Source: Phycomyces blakesleeanus NRRL 1555(-) (Eukaryota > Mucoromycota > Mucoromycetes > Mucorales > Phycomycetaceae). Taken from it: DNA of 64,000 nt. The stretch is from positions 1,652,181-1,716,180 of the forward strand of contig NW_017265136.1 of assembly GCF_001638985.1 (NCBI RefSeq), in the 5' to 3' direction. A program made the position numbers and the translations under genes. Of the stretch, positions 49,110 to 61,568 are shown one piece after another. The number at the start of each line of letters is the position of its first letter. Position 1 is the first letter of the stretch. Below the pieces are notes generated by a model. It was given only the letters and a program-made list of their open reading frames with translations, made no database searches and was not told the DNA's origin.

Positions 49110-50024
49110 ATGTTCACAGGTCTTGTTGAGCGCATTGGCACAGTTACTTCAGTCATTGAAAAGGATAACACAAACTCGGGTGGAAATGGATGGACAGTCA
49201 CTGTAGGAGATTGTGCTGACATCCTTGTCGACTGTCATCTTGGAGACAGCATTGCTATCAACGGCAAGTCTTACTCTTTTGTATATATATATATATATTA
49301 AGAACATCTGATACAATTATACTTCATTTATGTGCTCGCACCAGTATAATTCTTCTTATTATAATTATAATTGTAATAATAATAATAATATTTAGCTAAC
49401 TCTTCTCTCTCTTTTTTTTAATATACAGGTACTTGCTTGACTGTAACCGAGTTTGACACCGACAGTTTCAAGGTTGGTATTGCTCCCGAAAGCTTAAGAT
49501 GCACCAACCTTGGTAAGTCAAGCTCCTTTACCTTTACTTTACTTTTTTTTTTCTGGTCATTTAACAACTTGAAATTTAACCTTCAAGGTGCACTCAAGGT
49601 GGGAAGCAAAGTAAACTTGGAACGCGCTATGGACAGTAAGAAGCGATTTGGTGGCCACATGGTTCAGGGCCATGTCGACACTACAGTGAAGATTGTGTCA
49701 ATCACACCCGAGGGTAATTCTCTCTGGTTCAAATTCCAGGTACCACTGGGCCACAAAGATACCATGCGTTACATTATCCCCAAGGGATTCATCACCCTCG
49801 ACGGCACTTCGCTTACTGTTTGTGATGTTGATGATGAAGAGCGCACCTTTACAATCATGATGATTGCTCACACCCAGCTCCATGTCATCATGCCTCTGAA
49901 GAAGGTGGGAGATGAAGTCAATGTAGAGGTGGACATGCTGGCCAAATATGCTCTCAAGAGTCTTGAGGGTGCCATTAAGAACTGTGAAGGTCTAGAAGAA
50001 TTGGTAAAACGTGCTATTCGATAA
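49110..50024 (+). CDS. Riboflavin synthase
   Basis: Catalyses dismutation of two 6,7-dimethyl-8-ribityllumazine molecules into riboflavin and 5-amino-6-ribitylaminouracil, the last step of riboflavin synthesis. Three exons, 49110-49263, 49429-49512 and 49588-50024, join to 224 residues, the normal family length. Two lumazine-binding barrels are visible. The first begins MFTGLVERIGTV and contains INGTCLTVTEFD; the second begins GGHMVQGHVD and contains LDGTSLTVCDVD. Intron 1 starts with GC (GCAAGT at 49264), and only that donor gives the invariant GTCLTV. Intron 2 is 75 bases, a multiple of three without stops, so retention would add 25 residues. The yeast orthologue is RIB5. Confidence 0.96.
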
Positions 50025-50755
50025 ATATCTACATGTATATGGACATACTTTGTGTGTATGTTTGAATAATGATAAGTGGTGTTTAATATCCAGCAAAAAT
50101 ATCAAATTACTGTTGCTATTGTGTAAATTACAAAAATAAAATAAAAGGCAAGATACACACCAAAATACAAAGGGGGAGCTCTATCTGTTTCAAATTTCAC
50201 ATATAAACAAAAGGCAAGAGAATAAAGGAAAAGAAGAAAAAAAGTTCACTATTCAATATTGAATTACAAATTCAGAATTGAATATTAAATAATGCACCAG
50301 ATCCCAAGCATCAGTCTCTTATTCTCTTGGTCTTTAACTCTATTTAATTAATAACCTGGCATCTTCTGTACGTATGTATGTTACTCTTTATCTAATTAGA
50401 GTGTTTAAATCCTAATCCTTACAAATTGTAAAATACAATACAATGATTATCACTTTTACTACAGCCTACATTTAAGTTGAGGCCAACATATATACATATA
50501 TAATGATATATATGTATATATTGCAAATTAGGAGTAGCAGTATTTATAAAAGCTGAACCGAGAAAACTGAAAATAAGAAACTAGTAATTGATGAATTTAT
50601 AATACATATGATGTTTGTTATGTTTTATTATGACGATTATTTGGTAATACTTCTATAGATAAATATATTGAAAGCAAAGAGCATACATTAAAAATAAAGG
50701 GGGAATAAATAAATAAATAAATAAATAGAAAAGAGAAAGGAAATTACTACTACTA
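50025..50755. other. Convergent intergenic region with duplicated CotH 3' flank
   Basis: Between the ends of riboflavin synthase and CotH paralogue 2. From about 50205 to 50690 the sequence is recognisably similar to the 3' flank of CotH paralogue 3 (about 54600-55100), sharing for example TTGAATATTAAATAATGCA, CCTTACAAATT and GCTGAACCGA in the same order. A TAAA array lies at 50703-50728. No coding sequence is supported. Confidence 0.75.
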
Positions 50756-52875
50756 CTATGGATTCTTCTTGTTGAAAAAGTTCAATGTGTTCTCGCTCTG
50801 GATCTTAATAAACTCTTTGAGGCCAGGCAAAGAAATGTAACCAGTAGGACCTTCAATAGCAACCTCTAACGGAACAGGGTTTCCGATTCTATGGTAAAAG
50901 TCCAGTGCAGTATTCCTGTCCATATTGGAAGGCACCATATCTACAAGACCCTGATTCTCGGCACCAGCGAAGAAAAGGTTTTTGGAGACCCGGGGAAGAG
51001 TCTTGTCCCACTCGACATCAACCGCAATCATTTCAGCCAATTGGTCGATATGTGGGTTGAGTTTCTCGGGATTAAATAACTTTTGAGTAATCTCGAGTAA
51101 CATGTCCTCAAATTGGGTCTTGAAGCCAGGAACTTGCAACATCTTGGTAATCAGTGGTCGTGAGTATAATCCAGGGAAAGTAGAGTAATTGCCACTTGTC
51201 ATAGCAGAGAAGTTCAAGTATCCAGAACCAAAAGTCATGTCAATATCGGATGGTATGTAGATGTACCGGGATGAATTGGGCTCATAGTAAATATAATAGT
51301 TATCTGCCGTGGCTGCATATCCATCCGAGAAACCAAGAAGGACTTCGAGAGCCATACTATCATTTTTTTTTAAAAAAAAGAAAAGGTAAGTTTAACGATC
51401 GACTTTATTCTTTATTTCTCTCTTTCTTTATTCTTCTTCTTACCTGCGGAGGAAACTGTCTGTGTCAAAGGTCTTTTGCCATACCTCTACAGCATCAGAG
51501 GTGTTTGTCGGTGCCTCGGAAATAAACTTTGTAAAGTCCATCAGGAGCTGGAAGGAAGGCTCGCCCTTTGCTGGATCTTCCTTGATCTTGTATTGTCCAA
51601 GCTCGTACTTGGTAATATTGTCTCCATAGTATGAAAGATCCGAAATCAGACCTTCACGGGAAGACACAGGAGAAAGGTAGCTTCCTTGATACAGCGGACC
51701 GTTTTCATAGTTTTCATCTCCGTGAGCAAACTCATTTTGAAGCCAAGGGTCCTTGAAAGTTTCGATGAGACCATATAATCCAAGAGGCTGGTCATTGAGA
51801 ACAACTCTACATCATCAAAAAAAAGGAGATTAATTAATTAGAGACGAATTTATATATTACCAGACTAGTAATAATAAAGATGAATATTTTACCTGACAAA
51901 AGAGAATTTGGTTGTGGCAAGACCAACTGCCTCGATCACATCATAGCCAAGCTTTTCACGAAGATAAGAGTCGTCGTTGGGGAGAGCACGTAGCTTAAGA
52001 CGTCGATAGTTATATAATTCGTCTTCTTCATCCTTCTTTAGTTTGATGTTGTAAGAGACCTTTGGGAACCAACGTGAGCTACGTCCAGCTAACTCGAAAT
52101 CAATGTTATTGATGACTTGAGTATCTTTGGGACTATAGTAATTTTATTCAAGAAAAAAATAAATAAAGTATTAGTAAGTAAGTTTGACTTGTCTATATTT
52201 CTATTTACTATTCTTTTGTTTTTGGGTTGTTATACATTACCTAATGTATGAAAAGTTTGCTTTGACAGTAATTTCATCAAATACATTTTCATGCATGTAG
52301 TCAAAATCAGTCTGGTTTCCAGAGATATATATCGTAGGAATCTCTCCATCGATGTGTATAGGGGTTTCCAGGCGGTCCATGGCTCTGATATGTGGGTAGA
52401 CAGGCTCAAGTTTTGAAATATTTTTAGTGTTCCATGAGCGGCCAAAGGTTTCATTTGGAGTAGCAGGCTCATTGGTTGGATTTCGAGTAAAAGGTTCGAC
52501 TTTTGTGTTGTTTTGTCCGCTGCTAATGGCATAGCTGTAGCCATTTGTTGCAACTGGTGCAGATCCTGTGTAGAGGATTGGGATCTCTTCTGAAGGTACG
52601 AGAGGGTACGTTTTATTGTCGACTATGACGCTCACATCTTGTTGTTCACCACCCCCGCCACCTTCAAGTGAGACAACATTGTATGTAGTGTTTCTTTGCT
52701 CTCGCTCTCTAATGCTTACTGCCGAGACAACTGTAACGACAGCACATGCTAGTTGATTATAATTTATTTATTTATTTAGAGAAATGACATTTGCATATGT
52801 ATTTAGTAATTTGGTTCTTATATTCATATAACAGCAACAAAGTTCAAGCTTCTTACCAATTAATGTCAGGCGCAT
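50756..52875 (-). CDS. CotH-family secreted kinase-like protein, paralogue 2
   Basis: Five exons, 52875-52857, 52748-52241, 52132-51893, 51806-51444 and 51356-50756, join to 576 residues. A short signal peptide (MRLTLIACAVVTVVSA) is split by intron 1, as in the other copies. A Gly run follows VVSLEG. Family blocks in order are FGRSWNTKN, EIPTIYISGNQ, LAGRSSRWFPKVSYN, REKLGYDVIEAVGLATTKFS, PLGLYGLIETFKDPWLQNEF and GFSDGYAATADNYYIYYE. The DID motif is at 414-416 (IPSDIDMTFGS). No C-terminal GPI-type tail is present. Intron positions and phases match paralogue 3 exactly, and exons 1, 3 and 4 have identical lengths (19, 240 and 363 bases). It is the closest relative of paralogue 3 in this window. 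Confidence 0.93.
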
Positions 52876-55163
52876 CTTCTTTGTAAGGAAAGAAAAGGTC
52901 AGAATGAAAATAAAAAGCTATGTAAAGGATTCTCTCGATATTTATATAGACATTGACTTGGAACAAATTTGACACAAAGAAAATTGGGTCTGTAAGATAT
53001 CTCCGGCACATAGACAGACAGACATGTAATGTCAATGTGAGATAGACCAGCGGATTCTCAATTTCGAACAGTAGTGGTATTTTTTGAACAAATGAAGGCT
53101 TCAGATATATTTTCACTTCTTTTAAAACTAAAGAAAAAAATACCAATCAAAAATGTTGGTCTTTAATATATACTATATGAACATATACACACACACACAC
53201 AGATATCATAAAAGTTGTTCCTTTTTATTTATTTTTTTACTCCGTTCTGTGGTTTTAGAATTGTAAAAATAAATTGAAACAATAATATATTTGAAACAGT
53301 AGGAACAAAACAGTCCATCCAAAATGATGTTTCTAAATGCTACATATATTGTAAGGCAGTATATTTTCTGCCTGCAGAATGGTCAAAATAAACACAGTTA
53401 ACAATAGTAGTAATACGGCTCTGACTACTTGGTTATATTATCTAATGCCGGTCCTCTTCTTTGAGGTTCTGAAGAGTATAAATAAAAGTTAGATTTTATA
53501 CCATCATTTAGATAGTTAAATAGTGTGTAGTAATGCATTATCGAATGGAAGAATATCAAACTAAACAACAAGTCTACAAGCAAGCACTATATATACATAT
53601 ATGTATTAGTTTATATGACATATTTACATAGGATCAATTCTTATTGAACCACATATAGCCAGCAGTTTCCTGCGCACCTGGTAGCCACAGCCATGTTTTG
53701 GTGTTGATATACTTCTTGATAATAGATATATGTTATCAACCCTAGCTCAATGGTTTGCTTTACTTGGAAAGAGTTGTACCACAAAAGAGCAAGCGTAACA
53801 ACATTCTTCGTGCTAGAAGACTTATTTATTTGCAATAAGATCGTTAATACTAAGCTATTTTCTGAGGTTCATTTTTGTTTTGTTTCCTTGCAATGATCAA
53901 CTTGGGTTCCTGCCTACCTTTTTTTTTTATTAATTCATTCATTTGCGCTCGTCTATTACACATATAGACAGAATCCCTCACACCTTACACAAAGCCATAA
54001 TATATATATATATAAATGCACTTAATCTTAGACACATATTAAGCTTGTTCAGTCAGGATTGAATTGGAGATGCCAATACTGTAAGATTTTCGAGTGGTTG
54101 AGGATCATGCACCAGGCGGTTTGTAAACACCACCGGTAATGTATTCTCTCCCTCTCTCTCTCTTTATTTTTCTTTCTTTCTTTTTCTGCTGTTGCTGTTC
54201 CGACGATGCCGTTCATAATATGTATGTACATCACTCACAAACTTTCTTGTAGTAGAAAATGACCGATCCAGACCCTTTGTTGACTTTACATCTTTACAAA
54301 CCCCCCAGCACCCTATACAACAATTAGTAGCATCAAATTTTTAAGCTTTTTATATATATTTCTTCGTTTTCATTCTACACACCCGCTAATTATCAATTGT
54401 GATAACCAAAGGTGATCTCAGTTTGAGCAGAATATGTATATAAGACCTAGAAGGATGAAGCGCAGTATTAGATAAAAAAAAATATCCACACACACAAAAA
54501 CGTTAAATAATATATATATATATATGTGTGTGTGTGTAAGTGTATGTGGGTCTGCACTTATAAAATAATTTCAAATTACACACACAGACATAAAAAGAGT
54601 TATTCTATTAGGATTTTATATACAAACAAAAGCGAAAAGGATAAATGTATAATCAATATTGTTGAATTCTAAAATCAAGGGTTGAATATTAAATAATGCA
54701 TCAGACCTCAAAGTATCAGACTCTTTCTTACAAACACATAAATTAAATCCAGTCAATAGTTTAATGCATTTTATATATATATTCATATTTGTTTGGATCA
54801 TCTAAATCTCGGCCCTTACAAATTCTGTAAAATACAATCCAATGTTTCCCATTCTGTGTTATAGTCTACAGTTACATTGAAGCCAAAACACATAGATACT
54901 CATGGTATAGATGTCAAGTCAGTAGTAGTAGTAGTAGTAGTAGTATCATTATGTATAAAGGCTGAACCGACAACATTGGGAACAAGAAAAAAGCTAGTAG
55001 TGGATACATTTATGATACATGTGCTGTTAGTGATGATTTATTATGATGGTTGTTTGGTAGTATTCCTATAGATCTATATTGAAAGCAAAAAGGCAACAAA
55101 GGTAAATGAAGAATAGGTAAATAAATTAAATAGGAAGAAGAAAAAGAGAGAGAGAAAAAAAAA
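52876..55163. other. Intergenic between the tandem CotH copies
   Basis: The part next to 52876 is the promoter of paralogue 2 and resembles the sequence upstream of paralogue 3. The part from about 54600 to 55160 is the 3' flank of paralogue 3 and resembles the 3' flank of paralogue 2. Between them I see (TA)n, a TAGTAG array near 54919-54943 and no convincing gene. Short minus-strand frames at 53641-53835 and 54049-54234 have no recognisable features. Confidence 0.65.
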
Positions 55164-57258
55164 CTATTTTCTGTTCTTGAAGAACTTCAATGTGTTATCG
55201 CTCTGAAGCTTGATGTACTCTTTAAGACCAGGTAAGGAGAGATGTCCAGTAGGACCATCGATAGCAACCTTAAATGGAACAGGCTGTCCAATTCTTGCGT
55301 AATAGTCCTTTGCAGTAGGCATATCAACTCCAGCGGGTCCCATAGCATTAAGACTCTCGTCGGCAGAACCGTCAGATATAAGATTTCTACCAGCACGAGG
55401 ACAGATCTTATCCCATGCAACATCCTCGGCAATCATCTCAGCCTGATCGTCAATACGTGGCCCAAGTTTCTTGAGATTGAATAGCTTCTTGGTAATATCG
55501 AAAATCAGGTCTTCAAACTGGGTCTTGAATCCAGGAACTTCCAAAATCTTGTTCAACAATGGGCGCTTATAGAACGAAGGGTAGGTAGAGTAGTTTCCAC
55601 TTGCGACATCAGAGATCTTGAAGAAGCTGGAACCCAGGGTCATGTCAATATCGGATGGCATGTAAATAAAGCGGGAAGACTTGGTCTCATAATAGATGTA
55701 GAAGTTGTTTGTCATGGTGATGTAACCATCCGAATAACCCATCAAGATCTCAAGTGCCATACTGTTATTATTTTGATTAAAAAGTTATAAACATAGGTGT
55801 TAGTTGAATTTGTTTACTGACTGTTGCTTTTACATGTGTGTGTATATATGTTTATGTATTGCCTTACAAAATATATAAATAAAAAATTATTATCTTACCT
55901 GCGGAGGAAACTGTCTGTGTCAAAGGTCTTTTGCCACACCTCTACAGCATCAGAGGTGTTGGTAGGTGCGTCATACACAAATTTTGTAAAGTCCATCAAG
56001 GGCTGGAAGGAAGGCTCGCCCTTTGCAGGATCTTCCTTGAGATCGTATTGACCAAGCTCATATTTGGTAATATTATTTCCATAATACGAAAGATCCGAGC
56101 TTACACCGGCCATCATAGACTCAGCTGTGAGGTATTTTCCTTGGTAAAGGGGTCCATTTTCATAGTCCTCGTCTCCATTAGCAAATTCGTTTAGGAGCCA
56201 AGGGTTCTGGAAAGCTTCGATGAAACCAAATAATCCAAGAGGCTTATCATTAAGGACGACTCTGCAAGGAAGAATTAAAAGATGGTCCATAGAAGCGTAT
56301 GTTTCCTTTTTTAGTCAAATGATATAGAGTATTATTATTATTACTATTATTATTATTTTATTACCTGACATAAGAGTACTTGGTTGTAGCCAGACCAACG
56401 GAGCCAATAATATCATAGCCAATTCTTTCACGAAGATAGGAGTCATCGTTTGCTATAGAGCGCAACTTAAGACGTCTGTAGCTGTACAAGTGGTTCTTGC
56501 TCTTCTTCTTCAACTTCAGATTATAGGAGACCTTTGGTAACCAACGCGAGCTACGTCCGGATAGCTCAAATTCGATATCAGGGAACACTTGAACATCGCG
56601 AGGGCTATATTATAGCTAGTCAGTAATTGTTCCTAGTATACAGCAATAACAGTAACAACAACAAACGTTCGTATTGTATTTACCTGATATACGTAAAGTT
56701 TATTGGGATAGTGATATCCTGCATGGCATTGATGTGCATGTTGTCTAACTCGCTTTGGATTCCGGAGAGATATACTGTAGGGATCTCGCCGTCAATGTGC
56801 AAAGGAGAGTCGAGACGGTCTATAGCTTGGAGTGGAGGGAAGATAGGTTTGACTGTCTTAACTTTTCGAGTATTCCATGAGCGGCCAAAGGTCTCGTTTG
56901 GAGTAGTTTCATTGGTCTTCTTGCGAGTGAAAGACTCGGCCTTCATGCTGTTTCTTCCTGTGCCAATAGCATACTTGTAGCCATGGGATGCAACTGGCGC
57001 GGATCCAGTATAGAGAATAGGAACCTCTGCAGAAGGAACGAGAGGATATGATACATTGTCGACAATAACACTCATATCTTGTTGACCACCCTCAAGAGAA
57101 ACAACATTATATGTAATTTGCTTCTTAGCATTTGCTACCGACAAAACAGTAGCAACGGCAAATGCTTTTTTTTTAAAAATAATAATAATAATAATCTATT
57201 AGTATTGAATTTGGTGAATAGCAAGATTTTATATCTTACCAATTATTGACAGACGCAT
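55164..57258 (-). CDS. CotH-family secreted kinase-like protein, paralogue 3
   Basis: Five exons, 57258-57240, 57164-56684, 56604-56365, 56261-55899 and 55761-55164, join to 566 residues. The signal peptide reads MRLSIIAFAVATVLSVANA. Family blocks are FGRSWNTRK, EIPTVYLSGIQ, LSGRSSRWLPKVSYN, RERIGYDIIGSVGLATTKYS, PLGLFGFIEAFQNPWLLNEF and GYSDGYITMTNNFYIYYE. The DID motif is at 405-407 (MPSDIDMTLGS). The block GYSDGY...NN is the position that holds the adhesin motif of Rhizopus CotH3, but the residues differ here. There is no GPI-type tail. Intron 1 has a T-run/A-run just before its acceptor. Tandem head-to-tail arrangement and flank similarity show a duplication with paralogue 2. Confidence 0.93.
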
Positions 57259-60249
57259 TTTTTGTTTTGGTTGAAGGAAAGTACCAAATAACAAGAAATA
57301 AAGAAGAGGTCAGTATGTCAATGAAGTTCGCTATCCATCTCAATTTATATGGGTACAAAGCTTGGTGTGATGTGTCACAGATAAATGTCATTGTCAGATA
57401 CACCGTTGGATTATCAATCTTAAATAAATTGCGATGTCTTCTGTTTGAGTAATGTAAGCCACCATTGGCCCGTTTGAGCTACAATTAAACGAAGATTTAC
57501 TTTTATATATAATATATATATAATATACTTCTTTAAACTGTTAAAATGTATATATACATATATATCGTAATAAACTTGCTGTTGTATAGCTGTAATGAGA
57601 GGGAAAAAAAAGTAGTAGGAATAAAATAAAATCATCCCAATAGCTGTAGTAATTATTATAAAAGTAGACTTGTTGTATTTTCAGCTTACAGATGAGCGTA
57701 CTTATTATAGTTTATATATATATATATTTTGCTATCTTGTCTGATATCTTCTCTTTGTATTCTAAAAGTCCTTTAAACGTTTAAGGATACTCAATTTAGA
57801 CAATTAATCGTGTGTGCTTTATTCACAGTGTAATAGAACGTCTCAAAATAGCATTAGGTTTATGATCAAGAAGCTTTTTATTTTATATAAAAAAAAAGAT
57901 TTTATATTATTGTTGTTCGATAATATAAATTAATTTATTTTGTCCGCCAACATACTTCTTTATGTTCATAAGTTTTGGAAAGGATTCTATTTATGATGGA
58001 ATTAGTTTTGAGTAACAGCTGTGCTACGTTCCGGGAAGTAAATTCTATACAAAAAAAAGAAAAGAAGAACATCGAGGCACCACATGGGGCATCTTTGCAC
58101 TTTCCTTTTTTGTTAATATGTCTACCACAGCGGTTGATTATTTTGTGATAGTCTTACTTTAAACCCTATGGATAAAAGAAATACATGTACATAAATTAGC
58201 ATATAACTAAAGAGTAAAAGAAAAATATTTATATATTAAGCGTCTATTCATATGTTTTATGTATATATTTTTTTTGCAATAACCAAAAACTAAAGAAAAA
58301 GATTTGCTTGACTCGGATCCATTGAGACCCTTTCAACCGTGCACCGGTCCATTACACAGACACACATCAAATTATTTACATAATTATATTAATAATGTGT
58401 ACCAGAAAACAACACATCCTTCTGGTCTTCAAGATGAAATTTCTCTTGTGGCTTGATTAACAAGGACTTATTTCACTGACTCGATTGCCTTTAGACTCAT
58501 CCCAAACAATCTGATACTACACTCCTTTTGCTACATAAATAAATGAAAGGTTGCTACTCTGATATCCAGCTCTCAAATATAATTCTAACAGCAATATAAG
58601 CTATACTTGGCCTGAGATATTTACTTTATAACAATAGCAATAATTGTAATTATAAAATGATCTTTAACCCACTTTCTTCTTCTTTTAGTGAATAGCATAT
58701 ATATATATATATATATATAGAAATTAAAAGAAAAACTATCTTGAAGCTTGTTGATAAGAAAATCTATAGATTGCCCTATAGTAGTTGATGAAGCGAGAGC
58801 TTCGAATGCATAAAAGAATTCAAAGTATTCAAAAAACAACGTTTTGCGAGTCTATGAAGAATTAATGCAACTCAACAATCTACATTTGAGTAAATTTTGA
58901 AGGGTCTGTTTCTTAATTCATATAAGAACCTAGAAAGGTGTGAAGTGACCAGAAAACCGCACGATCACAGCCTTTGTTCACGGTTATATACAGGCAAATG
59001 ATCATCAAAACGTCATCCAAGTATATAATGCTCTAAAAGAAAACATGCGGTTCGTAGCAGGAATTTTAACCGAAGTTACCCTCAGGAACCATGAAGAAAT
59101 CCTTGATTCTGCCTCATGAAATAAAATACGATGTTTTATGCCTCTTGAAGAAAAAGGGGACATAATAAAAATAACGGTAAATGGATTAAATAGGGGACAG
59201 CCCCTTTTTACAGCCTTTTTCTTCTTCCTCCCAAATATCTTCTTGGTGTCTCAAGAAGTACTAATCTCATCCAAATAATACTTTTCAGTTGAGTGCCATT
59301 CTTTCTTCAAGCAAAGCCGCAAAATGATAGTGAAAAAAAACCCCCCATTTTTTTTGGCAAGTAATTTATTAGGTGCACTCTCAATTTTAATCTCGTCAAA
59401 GTGACTTGAAGGTGAACAATTGTAAAGTTGATAAGCATCTGAAAATAGAATCAGGTCGTTTGGTTATATCTGTTATTGTCCTATGTCATTGGGATTACGG
59501 GGTTCGGTAATTGTCTGAATATCGCTTGTTAGTAGCCACCAGATTGAGGGATGAAAACATGTGTGTAGAAAATACATCCCAAGTAGAGTTAAAGATCAAC
59601 ATCTTTACCAGCTGAGGAGTAAGAGCCCAGTCACAAACAAGAAGCTCTTTGGATATGTATACCCACAAAAGTTTGCTTCAGCCGGATTGTTCCTTCTTTC
59701 ATCCGGTTCCATAGCTGTGTTCTCATGTGTTTGACAACATCCCAAAGCCCTTGATTATTATTTATTACCATGCTTTTTCAATTAGTTCGTCTAGGACGGC
59801 ATTATTTCACAGAATTTTCCTTATTAATATTAGATAAGAGTCCAGGAGCCTTTTTCTTTTTCTCTCTCGTGGCATCTTCCCTTCTCCATTCCAGTTGTCA
59901 GGATTGTAGGTTTTGAGTGTGGTTAATATGGTCTATACAATTTGCCGAGCTTACCGGAATCTTTCTTTCTTTTTCTCTCTGATTCAGTGGCAATGAGATG
60001 TCGAATGTTGTCTCATAATATTGATTGATGGTAAAGGATTACGTTGAACTTTGCTTAATTAGCTCTTTTCTCTCTTTCGCACCATCGATTAACATGATCG
60101 TTATAAACTTATATTTGGCATAACTTATAATTGTAAATATCAATACAAAGAGAATACAAACCACCTTTTTTTTCACTTTCAATAACCTCTCTAAGCTTTA
60201 AGCAAAGATGCTTTTTAATGTAAAGAAAAAATTCAAGAGTCATATATTA
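57259..60249. other. Gene-poor region upstream of CotH paralogue 3
   Basis: The first 200 bases match the upstream flank of paralogue 2 and are probably promoter. Beyond them the sequence has stops in all frames and scattered less AT-rich patches (58900-60100) that look like decayed mobile-element or gene sequence, with no recognisable domain. An imperfect palindrome (TAGGGGACAGCCCC) lies near 59192. Confidence 0.55.
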
Positions 60250-60742
60250 GGGGGTTTCACCAGCTTTGAATGTTGACTGTTGGATATAGCGGTAGTTTAA
60301 TTCGGAAAATGATTGGCTATAACGAATCTTCAAAAAAATGAAAAACGAGCATCCAAGCATCTAAAAAAATAGTTCGATACTCTAGATGTCGTGACTTAGC
60401 CGAAATTTTGTAAATTTTGTACTTTATGTATGATTGATGGCGAAGTTCATATAGAAGCAAAGTCAAAAATAAAACATAATCAATCTATATAAAAGTATTT
60501 ATCTTGATACCAAATTATAGAAGTCTAACTTACTTGTGAGGAATTTGGGCATAGGCACTATATTTATGGGTACTCTAATCAAGCGTATTGTACATATGAA
60601 TTTTGACGTATATGAGAGAAAACATATCAACCAAGGGTCATTAGGGGGTTTCACCAGTCTTTTTTCAATACTTATTATTATTGGCTGGTGCTTAAACTAC
60701 CGCTATATCCAACAGTCAACATCCAAAGCTGGTGAAACCCCC
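60250..60742. mobile_element. Miniature inverted-repeat element E1 (493 bases)
   Basis: The left arm 60250-60300 and right arm 60692-60742 are inverted copies over 51 bases with one mismatch, starting GGGGGTTTCACCAGC. TATTA flanks both ends (60245-60249 and 60743-60747), consistent with a 5-base target duplication, or a TTA duplication as in PIF/Harbinger elements. A partial third copy of the terminal sequence (TTAGGGGGTTTCACCAG) sits inside at 60641-60657. There is no transposase frame. Confidence 0.88.
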
Positions 60743-60747
60743 TATTA

Positions 60748-61200
60748 GAGGTGTTATCTAATGGAAAAAGTGTGACTTCTACAAAATAAAGATTGGACAA
60801 ACCCAGTAAAAAACAAAGCACTCCGGCAGCAGTTGTGGAAACTTATCAATTGATGAGAACATCATACTGTGTCAAATATAAGAAAAATAAATCTTCATAA
60901 ATTTTAATCTTTTTCTTTTTTAAATAAATTCGACCTTTAAAGATCAAATAAATTAATTACATATACAATAGGCGCTCCTGGCTACCCTATACCTTTATTT
61001 GAGAGTGAGAGAATAGGCTTGATTTTCAGGAAATAATTAATGGAAAATGTTAGTGGAAAATTAGGAAATTCGTAATTTTCCACATACATTTTCCACTAAA
61101 TCGCGTCAACCGAGAAAAACGTATAACAACCATTGGAAATTAAATCGCCGTTTCCATTGAAAATGGATAAAATATTCAATTTTCCACTGGATAACACCTC
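60748..61200. mobile_element. Miniature inverted-repeat element E2 (453 bases)
   Basis: Ends are GAGGTGTTATC and its inverse GATAACACCTC, extending about 21 bases with mismatches. TATTA lies on both sides (60743-60747, shared with E1, and 61201-61205). Many subterminal copies of TTTTCCAC and GTGGAAAA (near 60759, 61050-61110 and 61180) look like protein-binding repeats. No coding capacity is seen. Confidence 0.82.
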
Positions 61201-61568
61201 TATTACACTTAATTTAATAATGGAATGGTACTGACAGATTAAAAGTTCAAAAATGTAAGCTATGTTATTGGATGAATTTTTTTTAAAAAAAAAAGTTCAA
61301 ACAACTCTGACTGGCTGGTCTTCTTCTATTGCCACTTGGGCTGAGAAGAAGATCATGTTTTTGGTGGAAAAGATGAACTATAGGATAAAAGATCTAGAAA
61401 ACCCCACAAGAAAAGGTTTTTACATAATGAAATAGATGGGTATTACGATCACTTAATTCTATCAAGTATACATTTGAACAAATTTTGAATTTTCATATGG
61501 TGTTCTCCAGCATACGGGCCAAATTATTTAAGAACTGTAAATTTAACTATTTCAATACTTTTGGTGTT

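Noticed and set aside
60536..60748. 70-codon frame within element E1
   Set aside because: It runs through the inverted repeat end of E1 and encodes no known motif, so it is a chance frame.
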